A stretch of DNA of 64,000 bases from Pandoraea capi (lineage in GTDB: Bacteria > Pseudomonadota > Gammaproteobacteria > Burkholderiales > Burkholderiaceae): positions 372,001 to 436,000 of the forward strand of contig NZ_CABPRV010000003.1 of NCBI RefSeq assembly GCF_902459735.1, in the 5' to 3' direction. Below, in pieces: positions 9,484 through 17,846 of this stretch (position 1 is its first letter; each line of letters begins with the position of its first letter). The notes under the pieces are model-generated. The model saw nothing but the letters and a program-made list of their open reading frames with translations, had not been told where the DNA came from and did no database searches. The translations under genes and the position numbers were made by a program.

Positions 9484-10428
9484 TCAGGTGCGGCGCGCTC
9501 CGCCCGCGATGGCGGCCTTGGCCTCGCCGTCGCCACCCGGGCCGAGAATGTCGCGGGCCAGTGCGAGCCAGCGTCGCGCCGCGTGCGAGAGGTAGGAGTC
9601 GCGCCGCCACGCCATGGCCAGATCCCACGGAATTTCCGGGTCGCGCACGTCGGTCATCACGAAACGCTTCGGATCCAGCCGCGCGCAGAAAGGCTCCGGC
9701 AACAGCGCGATGCCCACGCCGTTGTCCACCATCGAGGCAATGAAGTCCCACTGGCTGGAGCGTCCGGCAATTTTCGGCGTGAAACCTGCCCGCTGACACG
9801 CGGCAATCACGAACTCCGAGAGCGCAAACCCTTCGCCATAGAAGACGAAAGGCTCGTCGCGCAATTCACCGAGACCGACCGAGGCGCGTCCTTCCCAGCG
9901 AGAGTCGCGCGGTGCGATCAGACGCAGCCGGTAGTGACACACCGGCAGCACCTCCAGCACTGTCGGATCCACCGGCAGCAGCACCGCGCCCAGTTCGATC
10001 TCGCCCGCGAGCAACGCCTGCTCGATGGCCCGCGATCCGGTCTCGAACAACTTCATCTCGATGTCGGGATAGTGCTGGTGAAATGCGCCGATCACCGGGA
10101 TGAACAGATCGCCGCCGAGCGGGGGGATGCCGATGGACAACTCACCCCGGGAAACGGTCTCAAGGTCGGCCAGCTCCTGCTGCAACCGCGCGTGGGCCGC
10201 GAGTACGTCCTGACCGCGCTCGAAGACAACGCGTCCCGCGTCGGTCAATTGCAGTCGCCGCCCCATGCCGCGCTCCTCGCGCAACATCAGCGGCGTGCCC
10301 AGTTCGTCTTCCAGCGCCTTGACCATCTTGCTCACGGTCGGCTGTGTGACGAAAAGCGCTTCGGCCGCCGCCGTGAAGCTCTGCTGTCGCACAACTTCAA
10401 CAAATCCTCGTAACGCACGCAGTTCCAT
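9484..10428 (-). CDS. LysR-family regulator, probably of cidAB
   Basis: A 314-residue LysR-type transcription factor: winged helix-turn-helix over residues 1-60 (FTAAAEALFVTQPTVSKMVKALEDELG) followed by the periplasmic-binding-protein-like effector domain. It is transcribed divergently from cidA-cidB with about 200 bases between them, the usual set-up for CidR, which activates cidAB in response to acetate/weak acid in Gram-positives and has counterparts in proteobacteria. Candidate binding dyads lie at 10445-10459 (just before its own start) and 10524-10538. The target is inferred from position. Confidence 0.85.
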   Translation of the reverse strand: MELRALRGFVEVVRQQSFTAAAEALFVTQPTVSKMVKALEDELGTPLMLREERGMGRRLQLTDAGRVVFERGQDVLAAHARLQQELADLETVSRGELSIGIPPLGGDLFIPVIGAFHQHYPDIEMKLFETGSRAIEQALLAGEIELGAVLLPVDPTVLEVLPVCHYRLRLIAPRDSRWEGRASVGLGELRDEPFVFYGEGFALSEFVIAACQRAGFTPKIAGRSSQWDFIASMVDNGVGIALLPEPFCARLDPKRFVMTDVRDPEIPWDLAMAWRRDSYLSHAARRWLALARDILGPGGDGEAKAAIAGGARRT

Positions 10429-10444
10429 TTTGGTTCTCTCGAAT

Positions 10445-10459
10445 GCACCTTAATGGTGC
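10445..10459. promoter_or_regulatory. Dyad GCACC-N5-GGTGC before the LysR gene
   Basis: GCACC at 10445-10449 and GGTGC at 10455-10459 form a perfect dyad around TTAAT, 16 bases from the LysR start codon. Its place suggests an autoregulatory LysR site. It also fits the NtrC consensus (GCACY-N5-RGTGC) very well, so nitrogen control of this promoter region cannot be excluded. Confidence 0.5.
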
Positions 10460-10523
10460 TTAATCGACGCAAGCCCCGTCCCGTAAGGCTTTTTCATGCA
10501 CTATCAGGGTTAATACTTAAATT

Positions 10524-10538
10524 ATTCCAATTTGGAAT
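10524..10538. promoter_or_regulatory. Dyad ATTCCAA-T-TTGGAAT before cidA
   Basis: Perfect 7-bp arms (10524-10530 and 10532-10538) around one T, in an AT-rich stretch (about 10500-10590) that stands out in this GC-rich sequence. It lies about 90 bases upstream of the cidA start, where an activator site would be expected, and is the best candidate for the LysR regulator's operator on the cidAB side. Confidence 0.45.
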
Positions 10539-10626
10539 CGATTTTATACGACTAATTCATTATATTTATGTTGCGGTGCTTCCTATACTCCTTTCCATAT
10601 TCGTGAAAACCCTTATGGAGCCCGCC

Positions 10627-11082
10627 ATGACCAAGACGATCGCCAGCCGTGTGTATACCCGCAGCAAGGGCATTGTCAGCGTGCTCTGGCAGATTGCGCT
10701 CCTCACGGGTATCTATCTGGCAGCCGATGCTGCGTCGCGTCATTTTCATCTGCCCCTGCCGGGCGGCGTGCTGGGTCTGCTGGTCGTCGTGGCGCTGCTC
10801 ATGAGCGGCGTGCTGAAGACGGAGAAGATCAAACGCGGCGCGGAGTGGTTTCTGGCCGAGATGATCCTCTTCTTCGTGCCGCTGGTCGCCGCCGTCATGC
10901 AATACACCGACCTGCTGCGTCAGGAAGGCCTGCAACTGCTGGCCGTGATCGGCGTGGGCACGGTGCTCGTGATGGTCTCGACGGCGCTGGCCGTGGACTT
11001 CGCCTGCCGTGCCGAACGTCATCTGAAGCGCGCCCTCGTTCGCATTCCGGCTCGCCGTGCCCATGCGCACGACGCCCGCTGA
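10627..11082 (+). CDS. cidA: CidA/LrgA holin-like protein
   Basis: A 151-residue membrane protein with about four hydrophobic helices. LPLPGGVLGLLVVVALLMSG and WFLAEMILFFVPLVAAVMQY are the diagnostic CidA/LrgA blocks. These proteins resemble phage holins and, with their CidB/LrgB partner, affect autolysis, pyruvate/acetate overflow and biofilm formation. I chose the ATG at 10627 (GGAG 7 bases upstream); an in-frame ATG at 10615 is possible. The C-terminus is Arg/His/Ala-rich and cytoplasmic. cidB follows after 55 bases. Confidence 0.88.
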   Translation: MTKTIASRVYTRSKGIVSVLWQIALLTGIYLAADAASRHFHLPLPGGVLGLLVVVALLMSGVLKTEKIKRGAEWFLAEMILFFVPLVAAVMQYTDLLRQEGLQLLAVIGVGTVLVMVSTALAVDFACRAERHLKRALVRIPARRAHAHDAR

Positions 11083-11137
11083 TGCCGCGCGAGTCTTGCC
11101 ACACTTTCCGCGCGTCTAGCGGTTGCCGGGACTTGTC

Positions 11138-11821
11138 ATGAATCATACGGCGCTCCTGCTGCTCGTTCTTACCGTCTTCTTCTATTACGTCTCGAAGCGC
11201 CTGTACGCGCGCTTCGGCAAGGTGTGGCTCGGGCCGGCGATTCTTGCCCCTATCCTCGTCATCGGCGTGATGATCGGCGGCGATATCTCCTATACGACGT
11301 ACATTGCCGACTCGCGCTGGCTCGTGTGGCTGCTCGGACCCACGACGATCGCCTTTGCGGTGCCGATCTACGAGCATCGCGACATCATCCGCCGTCACGC
11401 CTTCGCGCTGACATTCGGCGTGCTCGTGGCGATGGTCGTGGCCGTGGGCAGTTCGTACGTGCTCGCCCGGTTGTTCGAACTGCCGCCCGAGATGGCGCGC
11501 AGCCTGCTCGCCCGCTCCATCTCCACGCCGTTCGCGCTGGTCGTGTCCGATCAGCTTGGCGGCTCGCGCGATCTCGTCGGGCTCTTCGTCATCATCACCG
11601 GCCTGATCGGCATGCTGCTCGGCGAGGCATTGCTCTCGTGGCTGCCGCTGCGCACGCGCATGGCCCGGGGCGCACCGTTCGGCGCAGGCGCGCATGGGTT
11701 CGGCACGGCCAAGGCGCGTCAGATCGGTGGCGAAGAGGGCGTCGTCGCCAGCCTCGTCATGATGATCAACGGCGTGCTCATGGTGCTCGCCGCACCGTTG
11801 ATCGCCCATCTCCCGCTCTGA
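11138..11821 (+). CDS. cidB: CidB/LrgB family membrane protein
   Basis: A 227-residue polytopic inner-membrane protein of the LrgB family. Typical segments are WLLGPTTIAFAVPIYEHRDIIRRH, LLARSISTPFALVVSDQLGGS and AHGFGTAKARQIGGEEG. It is the partner of CidA in the putative holin/antiholin or pyruvate-export complex. The ATG at 11138 starts the family-typical hydrophobic N-terminus; a TTG at 11123 would add five residues. It is the second gene of the cidA operon and ends about 55 bases before the ahcY promoter. Confidence 0.88.
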   Translation: MNHTALLLLVLTVFFYYVSKRLYARFGKVWLGPAILAPILVIGVMIGGDISYTTYIADSRWLVWLLGPTTIAFAVPIYEHRDIIRRHAFALTFGVLVAMVVAVGSSYVLARLFELPPEMARSLLARSISTPFALVVSDQLGGSRDLVGLFVIITGLIGMLLGEALLSWLPLRTRMARGAPFGAGAHGFGTAKARQIGGEEGVVASLVMMINGVLMVLAAPLIAHLPL

Positions 11822-11876
11822 GAAAAAATAACCCTTCGGGCGTCGCCCCAGACGCAACGCGGCCCATCAGTTTTGC

Positions 11877-11882
11877 TACAAT
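11877..11882 (+). promoter_or_regulatory. -10 element of the ahcY promoter
   Basis: TACAAT at 11877-11882 matches the sigma-70 -10 consensus in five of six positions. It would place the transcription start at about 11889, right at the 5' edge of the SAH riboswitch, which is where such aptamers normally begin. No convincing -35 hexamer is present 17 bases upstream. Confidence 0.6.
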
Positions 11883-11890
11883 GCCGGGGT

Positions 11891-12012
11891 CTTGAGGAGC
11901 GTTGCGACAGCCGAAGTGCTGCCAGGCTCAAGATCCTTCCTATTGGCCCCGCCGGCCGCCGGATTACCCCCGGATCGTTGGCGAGCGGGCCCCAAGAACG
12001 GCGCTCACGTCC
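11891..12012 (+). promoter_or_regulatory. S-adenosylhomocysteine (SAH) riboswitch
   Basis: The conserved SAH-aptamer strings are all here in order: GAGGAGCGTTGCGAC, then GCCAGGCTC, then AACGGCGCTCAC. P1 forms between CTTGAG (11891-11896) and CTCAAG (11927-11932). The pseudoknot forms between GAGCG (11897-11901) and CGCTC (12002-12006), leaving an internal variable hairpin of GC-rich sequence. This class is known to sit upstream of ahcY in beta-proteobacteria and to turn expression on when SAH accumulates. Only about 30 bases separate the pseudoknot from the AAAGGAGG ribosome binding site at 12033-12040, so control of translation or of a nearby anti-element is likely. Confidence 0.92.
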
Positions 12013-12044
12013 CAACTATCTAGACTTTAGAGAAAGGAGGCGTG

Positions 12045-13460
12045 ATGAACGCCGTAGTCGATTCGAAGTTTTCCGATTTCCACGTTGCCGATATCAAGCT
12101 GGCCGACTGGGGCCGCAAAGAGCTGACCATCGCCGAGAGCGAAATGCCGGGTCTGGTCGCCACTCGCGCCGAGTTCAAGGCCAGCCAGCCGCTCAAGGGC
12201 GCCCGCATCGCCGGTTCGCTGCACATGACCATTCAGACGGGCGTGCTCATCGAGACGCTGACCGCGCTGGGCGCCGAAGTGCGCTGGGCCTCGTGCAACA
12301 TCTTCTCGACGCAAGACCACGCTGCTGCCGCCATCGCCGCTGCCGGCATTCCGGTGTTCGCCTTCAAGGGCGAGTCGCTCGACGAATACTGGGAATACAG
12401 CCACCGCATTTTCGAATGGCCGAACGGCGAGTTCGCCAACATGATTCTCGACGACGGTGGCGACGCCACGCTGCTGCTGATTCTGGGCAGCAAGGCCGAG
12501 AAGGACATCTCGGTCGTCGGCAACCCGACGAACGAAGAAGAAGTTGCGCTGTACGCGTCGATCAAGCGTCACCTGGAAGTCGATCCGCAGTGGTACAGCA
12601 AGCGTCTGTCGCAGATCAAGGGCGTGACCGAAGAGACCACCACGGGCGTGCACCGTCTGTACCAGATGGAAAAGGACGGCACGCTGCCGTTCCCGGCCAT
12701 CAACGTGAACGACTCGGTCACCAAGTCGAAGTTCGACAACCTGTACGGCTGCCGCGAGTCGCTCGTCGACGGTATCAAGCGAGCTACCGACGTGATGATC
12801 GCGGGCAAGATCGCGCTCGTGGCCGGTTACGGCGACGTGGGTAAGGGCTGCGCGCAAAGCCTGCGCGGTCTGGGCGCCACGGTGTGGGTCACGGAAATCG
12901 ATCCGATCTGCGCGTTGCAGGCGGCGATGGAAGGCTACCGTGTCGTGACGATGGATTACGCTGCCGACAAGGCCGACATCTTCGTGACGGCGACCGGCAA
13001 CTTCCACGTGATCGATCACGACCACATGGCCGCGATGAAGCATCAGGCCATCGTGTGCAACATCGGCCACTTCGACTCGGAAATCAACGTGGCGTCGACC
13101 CGCAAGTACCAGTGGGAAAACATCAAGCCGCAAGTCGATCACATCATCTTCCCGGACGGCAAGCGCATCATTCTGCTCGCCGAAGGCCGCCTCGTGAACC
13201 TCGGCTGCGCTACGGGCCACCCGTCGTTCGTGATGAGCAACTCGTTCACGAACCAGACGCTCGCCCAGATCGAACTGTTCGTGCACGGCGCCAAGTACAA
13301 GAACAGCGTGTACGTGCTGCCGAAGCATCTGGACGAGAAGGTGGCGCGTCTGCACCTGGGCCGTATCGGTGCCGAACTGACCGTGCTGAGCGACGATCAG
13401 GCGAAGTACATCAGCGTCGACAAGAACGGTCCGTTCAAGCCGGCTCACTACCGCTATTGA
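12045..13460 (+). CDS. ahcY: Adenosylhomocysteinase
   Basis: A 471-residue cytoplasmic NAD-dependent enzyme that hydrolyses S-adenosyl-L-homocysteine to adenosine and homocysteine, removing the product inhibitor of methyltransferases. The NAD-binding Rossmann motif is [13 protein letters not shown]; the substrate region includes [30 protein letters not shown] and [15 protein letters not shown]; the C-terminus FKPAHYRY is the invariant family end. I chose the ATG at 12045, four bases after AAAGGAGG, rather than the GTG at 12042. It is the first gene of ahcY - holin-like - tlyA - metF, and is controlled by the SAH riboswitch. Confidence 0.96.
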   Translation: MNAVVDSKFSDFHVADIKLADWGRKELTIAESEMPGLVATRAEFKASQPLKGARIAGSLHMTIQTGVLIETLTALGAEVRWASCNIFSTQDHAAAAIAAAGIPVFAFKGESLDEYWEYSHRIFEWPNGEFANMILDDGGDATLLLILGSKAEKDISVVGNPTNEEEVALYASIKRHLEVDPQWYSKRLSQIKGVTEETTTGVHRLYQMEKDGTLPFPAINVNDSVTKSKFDNLYGCRESLVDGIKRATDVMIAGKIALVAGYGDVGKGCAQSLRGLGATVWVTEIDPICALQAAMEGYRVVTMDYAADKADIFVTATGNFHVIDHDHMAAMKHQAIVCNIGHFDSEINVASTRKYQWENIKPQVDHIIFPDGKRIILLAEGRLVNLGCATGHPSFVMSNSFTNQTLAQIELFVHGAKYKNSVYVLPKHLDEKVARLHLGRIGAELTVLSDDQAKYISVDKNGPFKPAHYRY

Positions 13461-13665
13461 TCGTTCGTTGGTGTCGCCGGGCTGCCGCTAGCGCTTAACG
13501 ATGGCGGCAGGCTGCCGGTGCCTCGCACGGAGGGGTGCGACGCGCCGGCTGGCGGCGAGAACACGGTGCGGCGGCGTCAGTTGCCGCCGCGCTCGCATTT
13601 CCCTGTATTTCCCAACGCCGGTGACGGTAGACGTCCGTGCCCGGCATGCATAAACGGAGCTTGCC

Positions 13666-14025
13666 ATGCGTCTGCTGCTGATTTGGCTCATCAATGCCAT
13701 CGCGCTTCTCGTTTTGCCGTACATCGTGTCGGGCGTTCAGCTCAAGGGCATCGGCACGGCGCTGATCGTTGCGGTCGTGCTCGGCCTGATCAACGCGTTC
13801 CTGCGTCCGTTGCTCGTAGTGCTCACGCTGCCCGTGACGGTGGTCACGCTGGGGCTGTTCATCTTCGTCATCAACGCGCTGTTGTTCTGGCTCGCCTCGC
13901 ACGTGGTCAAGGGCTTCGAAGTCTCGGGCTTCTGGGCGGCGCTCTTCGGCTCGCTGCTGTACAGCCTGATCTCGTGGATTCTGTCGGCGCTGGTGTTCGG
14001 CGGCGATCGCGCCACCAACGTCTGA
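13666..14025 (+). CDS. Phage-holin-4-2 (YvlD-like) family membrane protein
   Basis: A 119-residue protein made of four hydrophobic helices, with the family pattern LINAIALLVLPYIVSGVQL, LGLINAFLRPLLVVLTLPVTV and SLLYSLISWILSALVFGG. Members of this family (Pfam Phage_holin_4_2, B. subtilis YvlD) are small inner-membrane proteins of unknown function. The gene regularly follows ahcY in Burkholderiales. The 205-base gap before it holds only GC-rich imperfect repeats. Its role beside the methyl-cycle genes is unknown. Confidence 0.8.
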   Translation: MRLLLIWLINAIALLVLPYIVSGVQLKGIGTALIVAVVLGLINAFLRPLLVVLTLPVTVVTLGLFIFVINALLFWLASHVVKGFEVSGFWAALFGSLLYSLISWILSALVFGGDRATNV

Positions 14026-14081
14026 GTCTCAACGCCGTCACGCCATCGCGTCGGCGGTTATTTGCAGGAAACCCGTAAGTC

Positions 14082-14906
14082 ATGTCGCAAGCTCTTCGTG
14101 CCGATCAGGCCCTCGTTTCCCGGGGGCTTGCCGCGTCGCGCACCGTCGCCCAACGTCTGATCGATGCCGGTCGCGTGTACTACGCGGGCACCGAGACGGC
14201 GCTCAAGAAGGCCAGCCAGCCGGTGGCGAGCGATGAAGTGCTGGAAGTGCGTGCGGCGGCCGACGGCCTGCCGGGAGAAGATCGCTACGTGTCGCGCGGT
14301 GGCCTGAAGCTCGCTGGCGCGCTGATACAGACGGGACTCGACGTGACGGGGCGTGTGGCCCTCGACGTCGGTCTTTCGACCGGCGGCTTCGCCGATTGCC
14401 TGTTGCAGGCGGGCGCGGCGCAGGTCGTGGGTGTGGACGTCGGACACGGACAACTGCATCAACGACTGATGAGCGAGCCTCGGCTGGTGTCGCTCGAAGG
14501 GATCAATGCACGGCATCTGTCGCGCGAGATGCTCGACGAACGTCTGGCTGAAGCCACTGACGCCACGCCGGACGACGCCCCGAAGACGGTGCCCGAAGCG
14601 GGCTTCGATCTGATTGTCGGCGACGTGTCGTTCATCTCGCTCACGCTGGTGCTGCCGGCGCTCGCACCGCTGCTGGCGACGGGCGGCGATCTGCTGATGC
14701 TGGTCAAGCCGCAATTCGAAGTGGGACGGGAGCACATCGCGCGCGGTGGCCTCGTGAAAGATACCGCGCAGTACGCGCAAGTAGAGACAAAAATCCGCAC
14801 CGCCTGTGAAGCGCTCGGACTGACGGTAGCCGCCTGGCTCGACAGTCCCATCGCCGGCGGCGACGGCAACCGGGAGTTTTTCGTGCACGCCACGCATGCG
14901 GCATGA
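14082..14906 (+). CDS. tlyA: TlyA-family rRNA methyltransferase / hemolysin A
   Basis: A 274-residue protein with an N-terminal S4 RNA-binding domain (about residues 5-65, RADQALVSRGLAASRTVAQR) and an FtsJ-like SAM-dependent methyltransferase domain (VALDVGLSTGGFADCLLQAG, FDLIVGDVSFISL, LVKPQFEVG). Homologs methylate the 2'-O of ribose in 16S/23S rRNA; the haemolysin name is historical. Its stop codon overlaps a possible ATG of metF (ATGA at 14903). Placement between ahcY and metF fits a SAM user in the methyl-cycle operon. Confidence 0.87.
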   Translation: MSQALRADQALVSRGLAASRTVAQRLIDAGRVYYAGTETALKKASQPVASDEVLEVRAAADGLPGEDRYVSRGGLKLAGALIQTGLDVTGRVALDVGLSTGGFADCLLQAGAAQVVGVDVGHGQLHQRLMSEPRLVSLEGINARHLSREMLDERLAEATDATPDDAPKTVPEAGFDLIVGDVSFISLTLVLPALAPLLATGGDLLMLVKPQFEVGREHIARGGLVKDTAQYAQVETKIRTACEALGLTVAAWLDSPIAGGDGNREFFVHATHAA

Positions 14907-14932
14907 GCGGCTCTCTCGATAACAAGACGATC

Positions 14933-15763
14933 ATGACGCAACCTTCCTTCAGTTTCGAATTCTTCCCGCCCAAGACCGCCGACGGCGCGGAGAAGCTGCG
15001 CGCTACGCGCGAGCAACTGTTCCCGCTCGGCCCGAAGTTCGTCTCGGTAACGTTCGGCGCCGGTGGTTCGACGCAGCAGGGCACGCTCGACACCGTCATC
15101 GAAATCCAGCGCGAAGGCGTGGAAGCCGCACCGCACCTGTCATGCGTCGGCTCGACCAAAGACAACATCCGCGAGATCCTCAATACCTACCGGGGTAACG
15201 GCATTCGTCACATCGTGGCGCTGCGCGGCGACCTGCCGTCGGGGATGGGCGAGATCGGCGAGTTCCGTTACGCGTCGGAGCTGGTCGAATTCATTCGCGC
15301 CGAGACCGGCGACTGGTTCCATATCGAAGTGGCCGCTTACCCGGAATACCACCCGCAAGCCAAGTCGCCGCGTCTGGATCTGGAGCACTTCGCCAACAAG
15401 GTGAAGGCGGGCGCGAATGCGGCGATCACGCAGTATTTCTTTAATGCAGACGCCTACTTCCGTTTCGTCGACGATGCTTCGCGGCTCGGCGTGACGGTGC
15501 CGATCGTGCCGGGCATCATGCCTATCACGAATTACTCGCAGATGATGCGGTTCTCGGAGATGTGCGGCGCTGAAGTGCCGCGCTGGATCGCCAAGCGCCT
15601 TGAAGGGTTCGGTGACGATCGCGAGTCGATCCGGGCTTTCGGCCTCGATGTGGTCACGGCGCTGTGCGAGCGCTTGCTCAAGGACGGCGCGCCGGGACTG
15701 CACTTTTACACGCTCAACGCCGCGTCGGCGACCAAGGCGATGTGGCAGCGTCTGGGTCTGTAA
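14933..15763 (+). CDS. metF: 5,10-methylenetetrahydrofolate reductase
   Basis: A 276-residue FAD enzyme with a TIM-barrel fold that reduces methylene-THF to 5-methyl-THF, the methyl donor for methionine synthase. Conserved blocks: FSFEFFPPKT at the N-terminus, VSVTFGAGGSTQ, HLSCVGSTKDNIREIL, IVALRGDLP, AAYPEYHP and ITQYFFNADAYFRFVD. The ATG at 14933 gives the usual family length; an ATG at 14903 that overlaps the tlyA stop would add ten residues and is a fair alternative because of the coupling. It closes the ahcY methyl-cycle cluster. Confidence 0.93.
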   Translation: MTQPSFSFEFFPPKTADGAEKLRATREQLFPLGPKFVSVTFGAGGSTQQGTLDTVIEIQREGVEAAPHLSCVGSTKDNIREILNTYRGNGIRHIVALRGDLPSGMGEIGEFRYASELVEFIRAETGDWFHIEVAAYPEYHPQAKSPRLDLEHFANKVKAGANAAITQYFFNADAYFRFVDDASRLGVTVPIVPGIMPITNYSQMMRFSEMCGAEVPRWIAKRLEGFGDDRESIRAFGLDVVTALCERLLKDGAPGLHFYTLNAASATKAMWQRLGL

Positions 15764-15845
15764 GGCGCGTCGCGCAATCGTTTGCCAATCGATTGCGGGT
15801 CAGAAGTCAATTCTGATCATAATTGGGTGATTTCCTATGCAAAAA

Positions 15846-15879
15846 CACCACAAATCCTCCATTCGGTAGGGATTTGGTG
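15846..15879 (+). terminator. Possible terminator/hairpin after metF
   Basis: CACC (15846) and AAATCC (15852-15857) pair with GGATTT (15870-15875) and GGTG (15876-15879), with a two-base bulge. The hairpin is preceded by five As and followed by TGTTGTT, so it could end metF transcription. The T-run is broken, and the hairpin ends only two bases before the -35 element of the dppA promoter, so a role in dppA control is also possible. Confidence 0.4.
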
Positions 15880-15881
15880 TG

Positions 15882-15910
15882 TTGTTACGCGGGTGAAGCT
15901 TCAGTAATAT
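15882..15910 (+). promoter_or_regulatory. Sigma-70-type promoter of dppABCDF
   Basis: TTGTTA at 15882-15887 and TAATAT at 15905-15910 are separated by exactly 17 bases; each matches its consensus hexamer in four positions. It lies about 58 bases upstream of the dppA start codon, which has GAGGAG in front. This is the best promoter candidate in the gap. Confidence 0.45.
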
Positions 15911-15967
15911 CCCTCGAGAGTTCGGTGGCGTCATGCTACCGAGCGTCAACTCAACCTCGAGGAGCCT

Positions 15968-17608
15968 ATGAAACAGACTCTCACCCTGCGTTTGCTGTTG
16001 GCTGCAACTGCGCTGGCCGGTGCGACGGCGATGATGCCCGCATCTGCTGTCGAGCTCCCGAACAAGACCCTCGTCTACTGCTCCGAGGGCAGCCCCGCCG
16101 GTTTCGATCCGGGGCAACTCACCACCGGTACCGATTTCGATCCCGCCGACGCCATCTACAACCGGCTCATCGCCTTCGTGCCGGGGGAGACTGGCGTGAT
16201 GCCGTCGCTTGCCGAGAAGTGGGATATCTCGCCGGACAACAAGATCTATACCTTCCACCTGCGCAAGGGTGTGAAGTTCCACACCACCGATTACTTCAAG
16301 CCCACGCGCGACTTCAACGCCGAAGACGTGAAGTTCACGTTCGAGCGCATGGGCGATCGCGAAATGCCGTTCCGCAAGGCCTATCCGACGGAATTCCCGT
16401 ACTACGTGGACATGGGCATGCAGGCGGACATCGACCGCATCGAGATCGTCGATCCGTACACCGTGCGCTTCGTGCTCAAGAAGGTCGACGCGCCTTTCAT
16501 CCAGAATCTGGCCATGTCGTTTGCGTCGATCTTGTCGAAGGAATACGCAGACAAGCTGCTCGCGGCGAACAATCCGCGTGACATCGCGCTCAAGCCGGTC
16601 GGCACCGGTCCGTTCATCTTCCGCAGCTACACGAAGGACGCCACGCTGCGAATGGACGGTAATAAGGAGTACTGGAATACGAACCTGCCGCCGAAGGTGG
16701 GCAAGCTCGTCTTCGCCATCACGACGGACGCCAACGTGCGTATCCAGAAGCTCAAGCGCAACGAGTGCCAGGTGGTGACATACCCGCGTCCGGCGGACGT
16801 GGACGCGCTCAAGGCCGACATTCAGGCGCAGGGCAAGGCATCGAAGATCAAGATGCCGGATCAGGTCGGGTTCAACCTCGGCTATGTGGCCTACAACGTC
16901 AAGAAGGCGCCGCTCGATCGCGTGGAAGTGCGTCAGGCGCTCGACATGGCGATCAACAAGCAGGCGATTCTCCAGTCGGTGTACGGCTCGGCCGGACAGT
17001 TGTCGAACGGTGCGCCGATGCCGCCGACGCAATGGTCCTACGACAAGAACATCAAGCAGGCCGCCTACGATCCGGAGAAGGCCAAGGCGCTGCTCGACAA
17101 GGCGGGCGTGAAGGGTGTCGAAATCACGCTGTGGGCCATGCCGGTGCAACGTCCGTACAACCCGAACGGCAAGCTGATGGCCGAGATGATTCAGGCCGAC
17201 TGGGCGAAGATCGGCGTGAAGGCCAACATCGTCACCTACGAATGGGGCGAGTACATCAAGCGTGCCAAGGCGGGCGAGCATGACGCCATGCTCATCGGCT
17301 GGACGGGCGACAACGGCGACCCCGACAACTGGCTCGGCGTGCTGCTCGGCTGCGACTCGATGAATGGCAACAACTTCTCGAAGTGGTGCTACAAGCCGTT
17401 CGACGACCTGATCAAGCAGGCACGTCAGACCACGGATCAGAAGGAGCGCACCAAGCTCTACACGCAGGCGCAGGAGATCTTCACGCAGCAACTGCCGTTC
17501 TCGCCCATTGCGCACTCCACGCAGTACAAGCCGATGGCGACGAACGTGAAGGGCTTCAAGCTCAGCCCGTTCAGCCGTAACAGCTTCGCCGGCGTGTCAC
17601 TCGACTAA
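15968..17608 (+). CDS. dppA: Dipeptide ABC transporter, periplasmic binding protein
   Basis: A 546-residue SBP of the DppA/OppA family (class C, SBP_bac_5). A signal peptide covers about residues 1-28 (LRLLLAATALAGATAMMPASA). The mature protein starts with KTLVYCSEGSPAGFDPG and carries TGTDFDPADAIYNRL and the family pattern VGTGPFIFRSY. It binds di-/tripeptides (in some bacteria also haem precursors) in the periplasm and delivers them to DppBC. Strong GAGGAG precedes the start. It is first in dppABCDF and is separated from dppB by 238 bases containing three hairpins, consistent with higher expression of the binding protein. Confidence 0.93.
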   Translation: MKQTLTLRLLLAATALAGATAMMPASAVELPNKTLVYCSEGSPAGFDPGQLTTGTDFDPADAIYNRLIAFVPGETGVMPSLAEKWDISPDNKIYTFHLRKGVKFHTTDYFKPTRDFNAEDVKFTFERMGDREMPFRKAYPTEFPYYVDMGMQADIDRIEIVDPYTVRFVLKKVDAPFIQNLAMSFASILSKEYADKLLAANNPRDIALKPVGTGPFIFRSYTKDATLRMDGNKEYWNTNLPPKVGKLVFAITTDANVRIQKLKRNECQVVTYPRPADVDALKADIQAQGKASKIKMPDQVGFNLGYVAYNVKKAPLDRVEVRQALDMAINKQAILQSVYGSAGQLSNGAPMPPTQWSYDKNIKQAAYDPEKAKALLDKAGVKGVEITLWAMPVQRPYNPNGKLMAEMIQADWAKIGVKANIVTYEWGEYIKRAKAGEHDAMLIGWTGDNGDPDNWLGVLLGCDSMNGNNFSKWCYKPFDDLIKQARQTTDQKERTKLYTQAQEIFTQQLPFSPIAHSTQYKPMATNVKGFKLSPFSRNSFAGVSLD

Positions 17609-17640
17609 GGTCGAACTCAACTGGACGAAGTGGTTTCAAG

Positions 17641-17740
17641 CCGGATCAGGTGATCCGGACCGGACAGCGCCGACGATCTCGGCGCTGTCCGGCGCACACG
17701 ACAAGAAAGCCGACTGGCCCGGCCGCCGCGCCCGGGCCAG
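17641..17740 (+). repeat. Three tandem hairpins between dppA and dppB
   Basis: Three separate perfect inverted repeats lie within 100 bases: CCGGATCA/TGATCCGG (17641-17658, 8-bp arms), CCGGACAGCGCC/GGCGCTGTCCGG (17660-17692, 12-bp arms, 9-base loop), and CTGGCCCGG/CCGGGCCAG (17714-17740, 9-bp arms). None is followed by a T-run. Such intercistronic stem-loops commonly protect the upstream message from 3' exonucleases or partly attenuate transcription. Confidence 0.8.
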
Positions 17741-17846
17741 CTCGCAGCAAGTGGACAGAAGACCGTCCGAGACTGACTAACGCGGCAAAGTGCGGTCCGT
17801 CCCTGCCGGGGGCGGGCGGCGCGCGATGCCCCCACGGAACATTCCT

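Noticed and set aside
10467-10482. Sigma-54-like CGGGACGGGGCTTGCG on the minus strand before the LysR gene
   Set aside because: GG-N10-GC spacing fits, but three consensus positions fail and the NtrC-like dyad would lie downstream of it.
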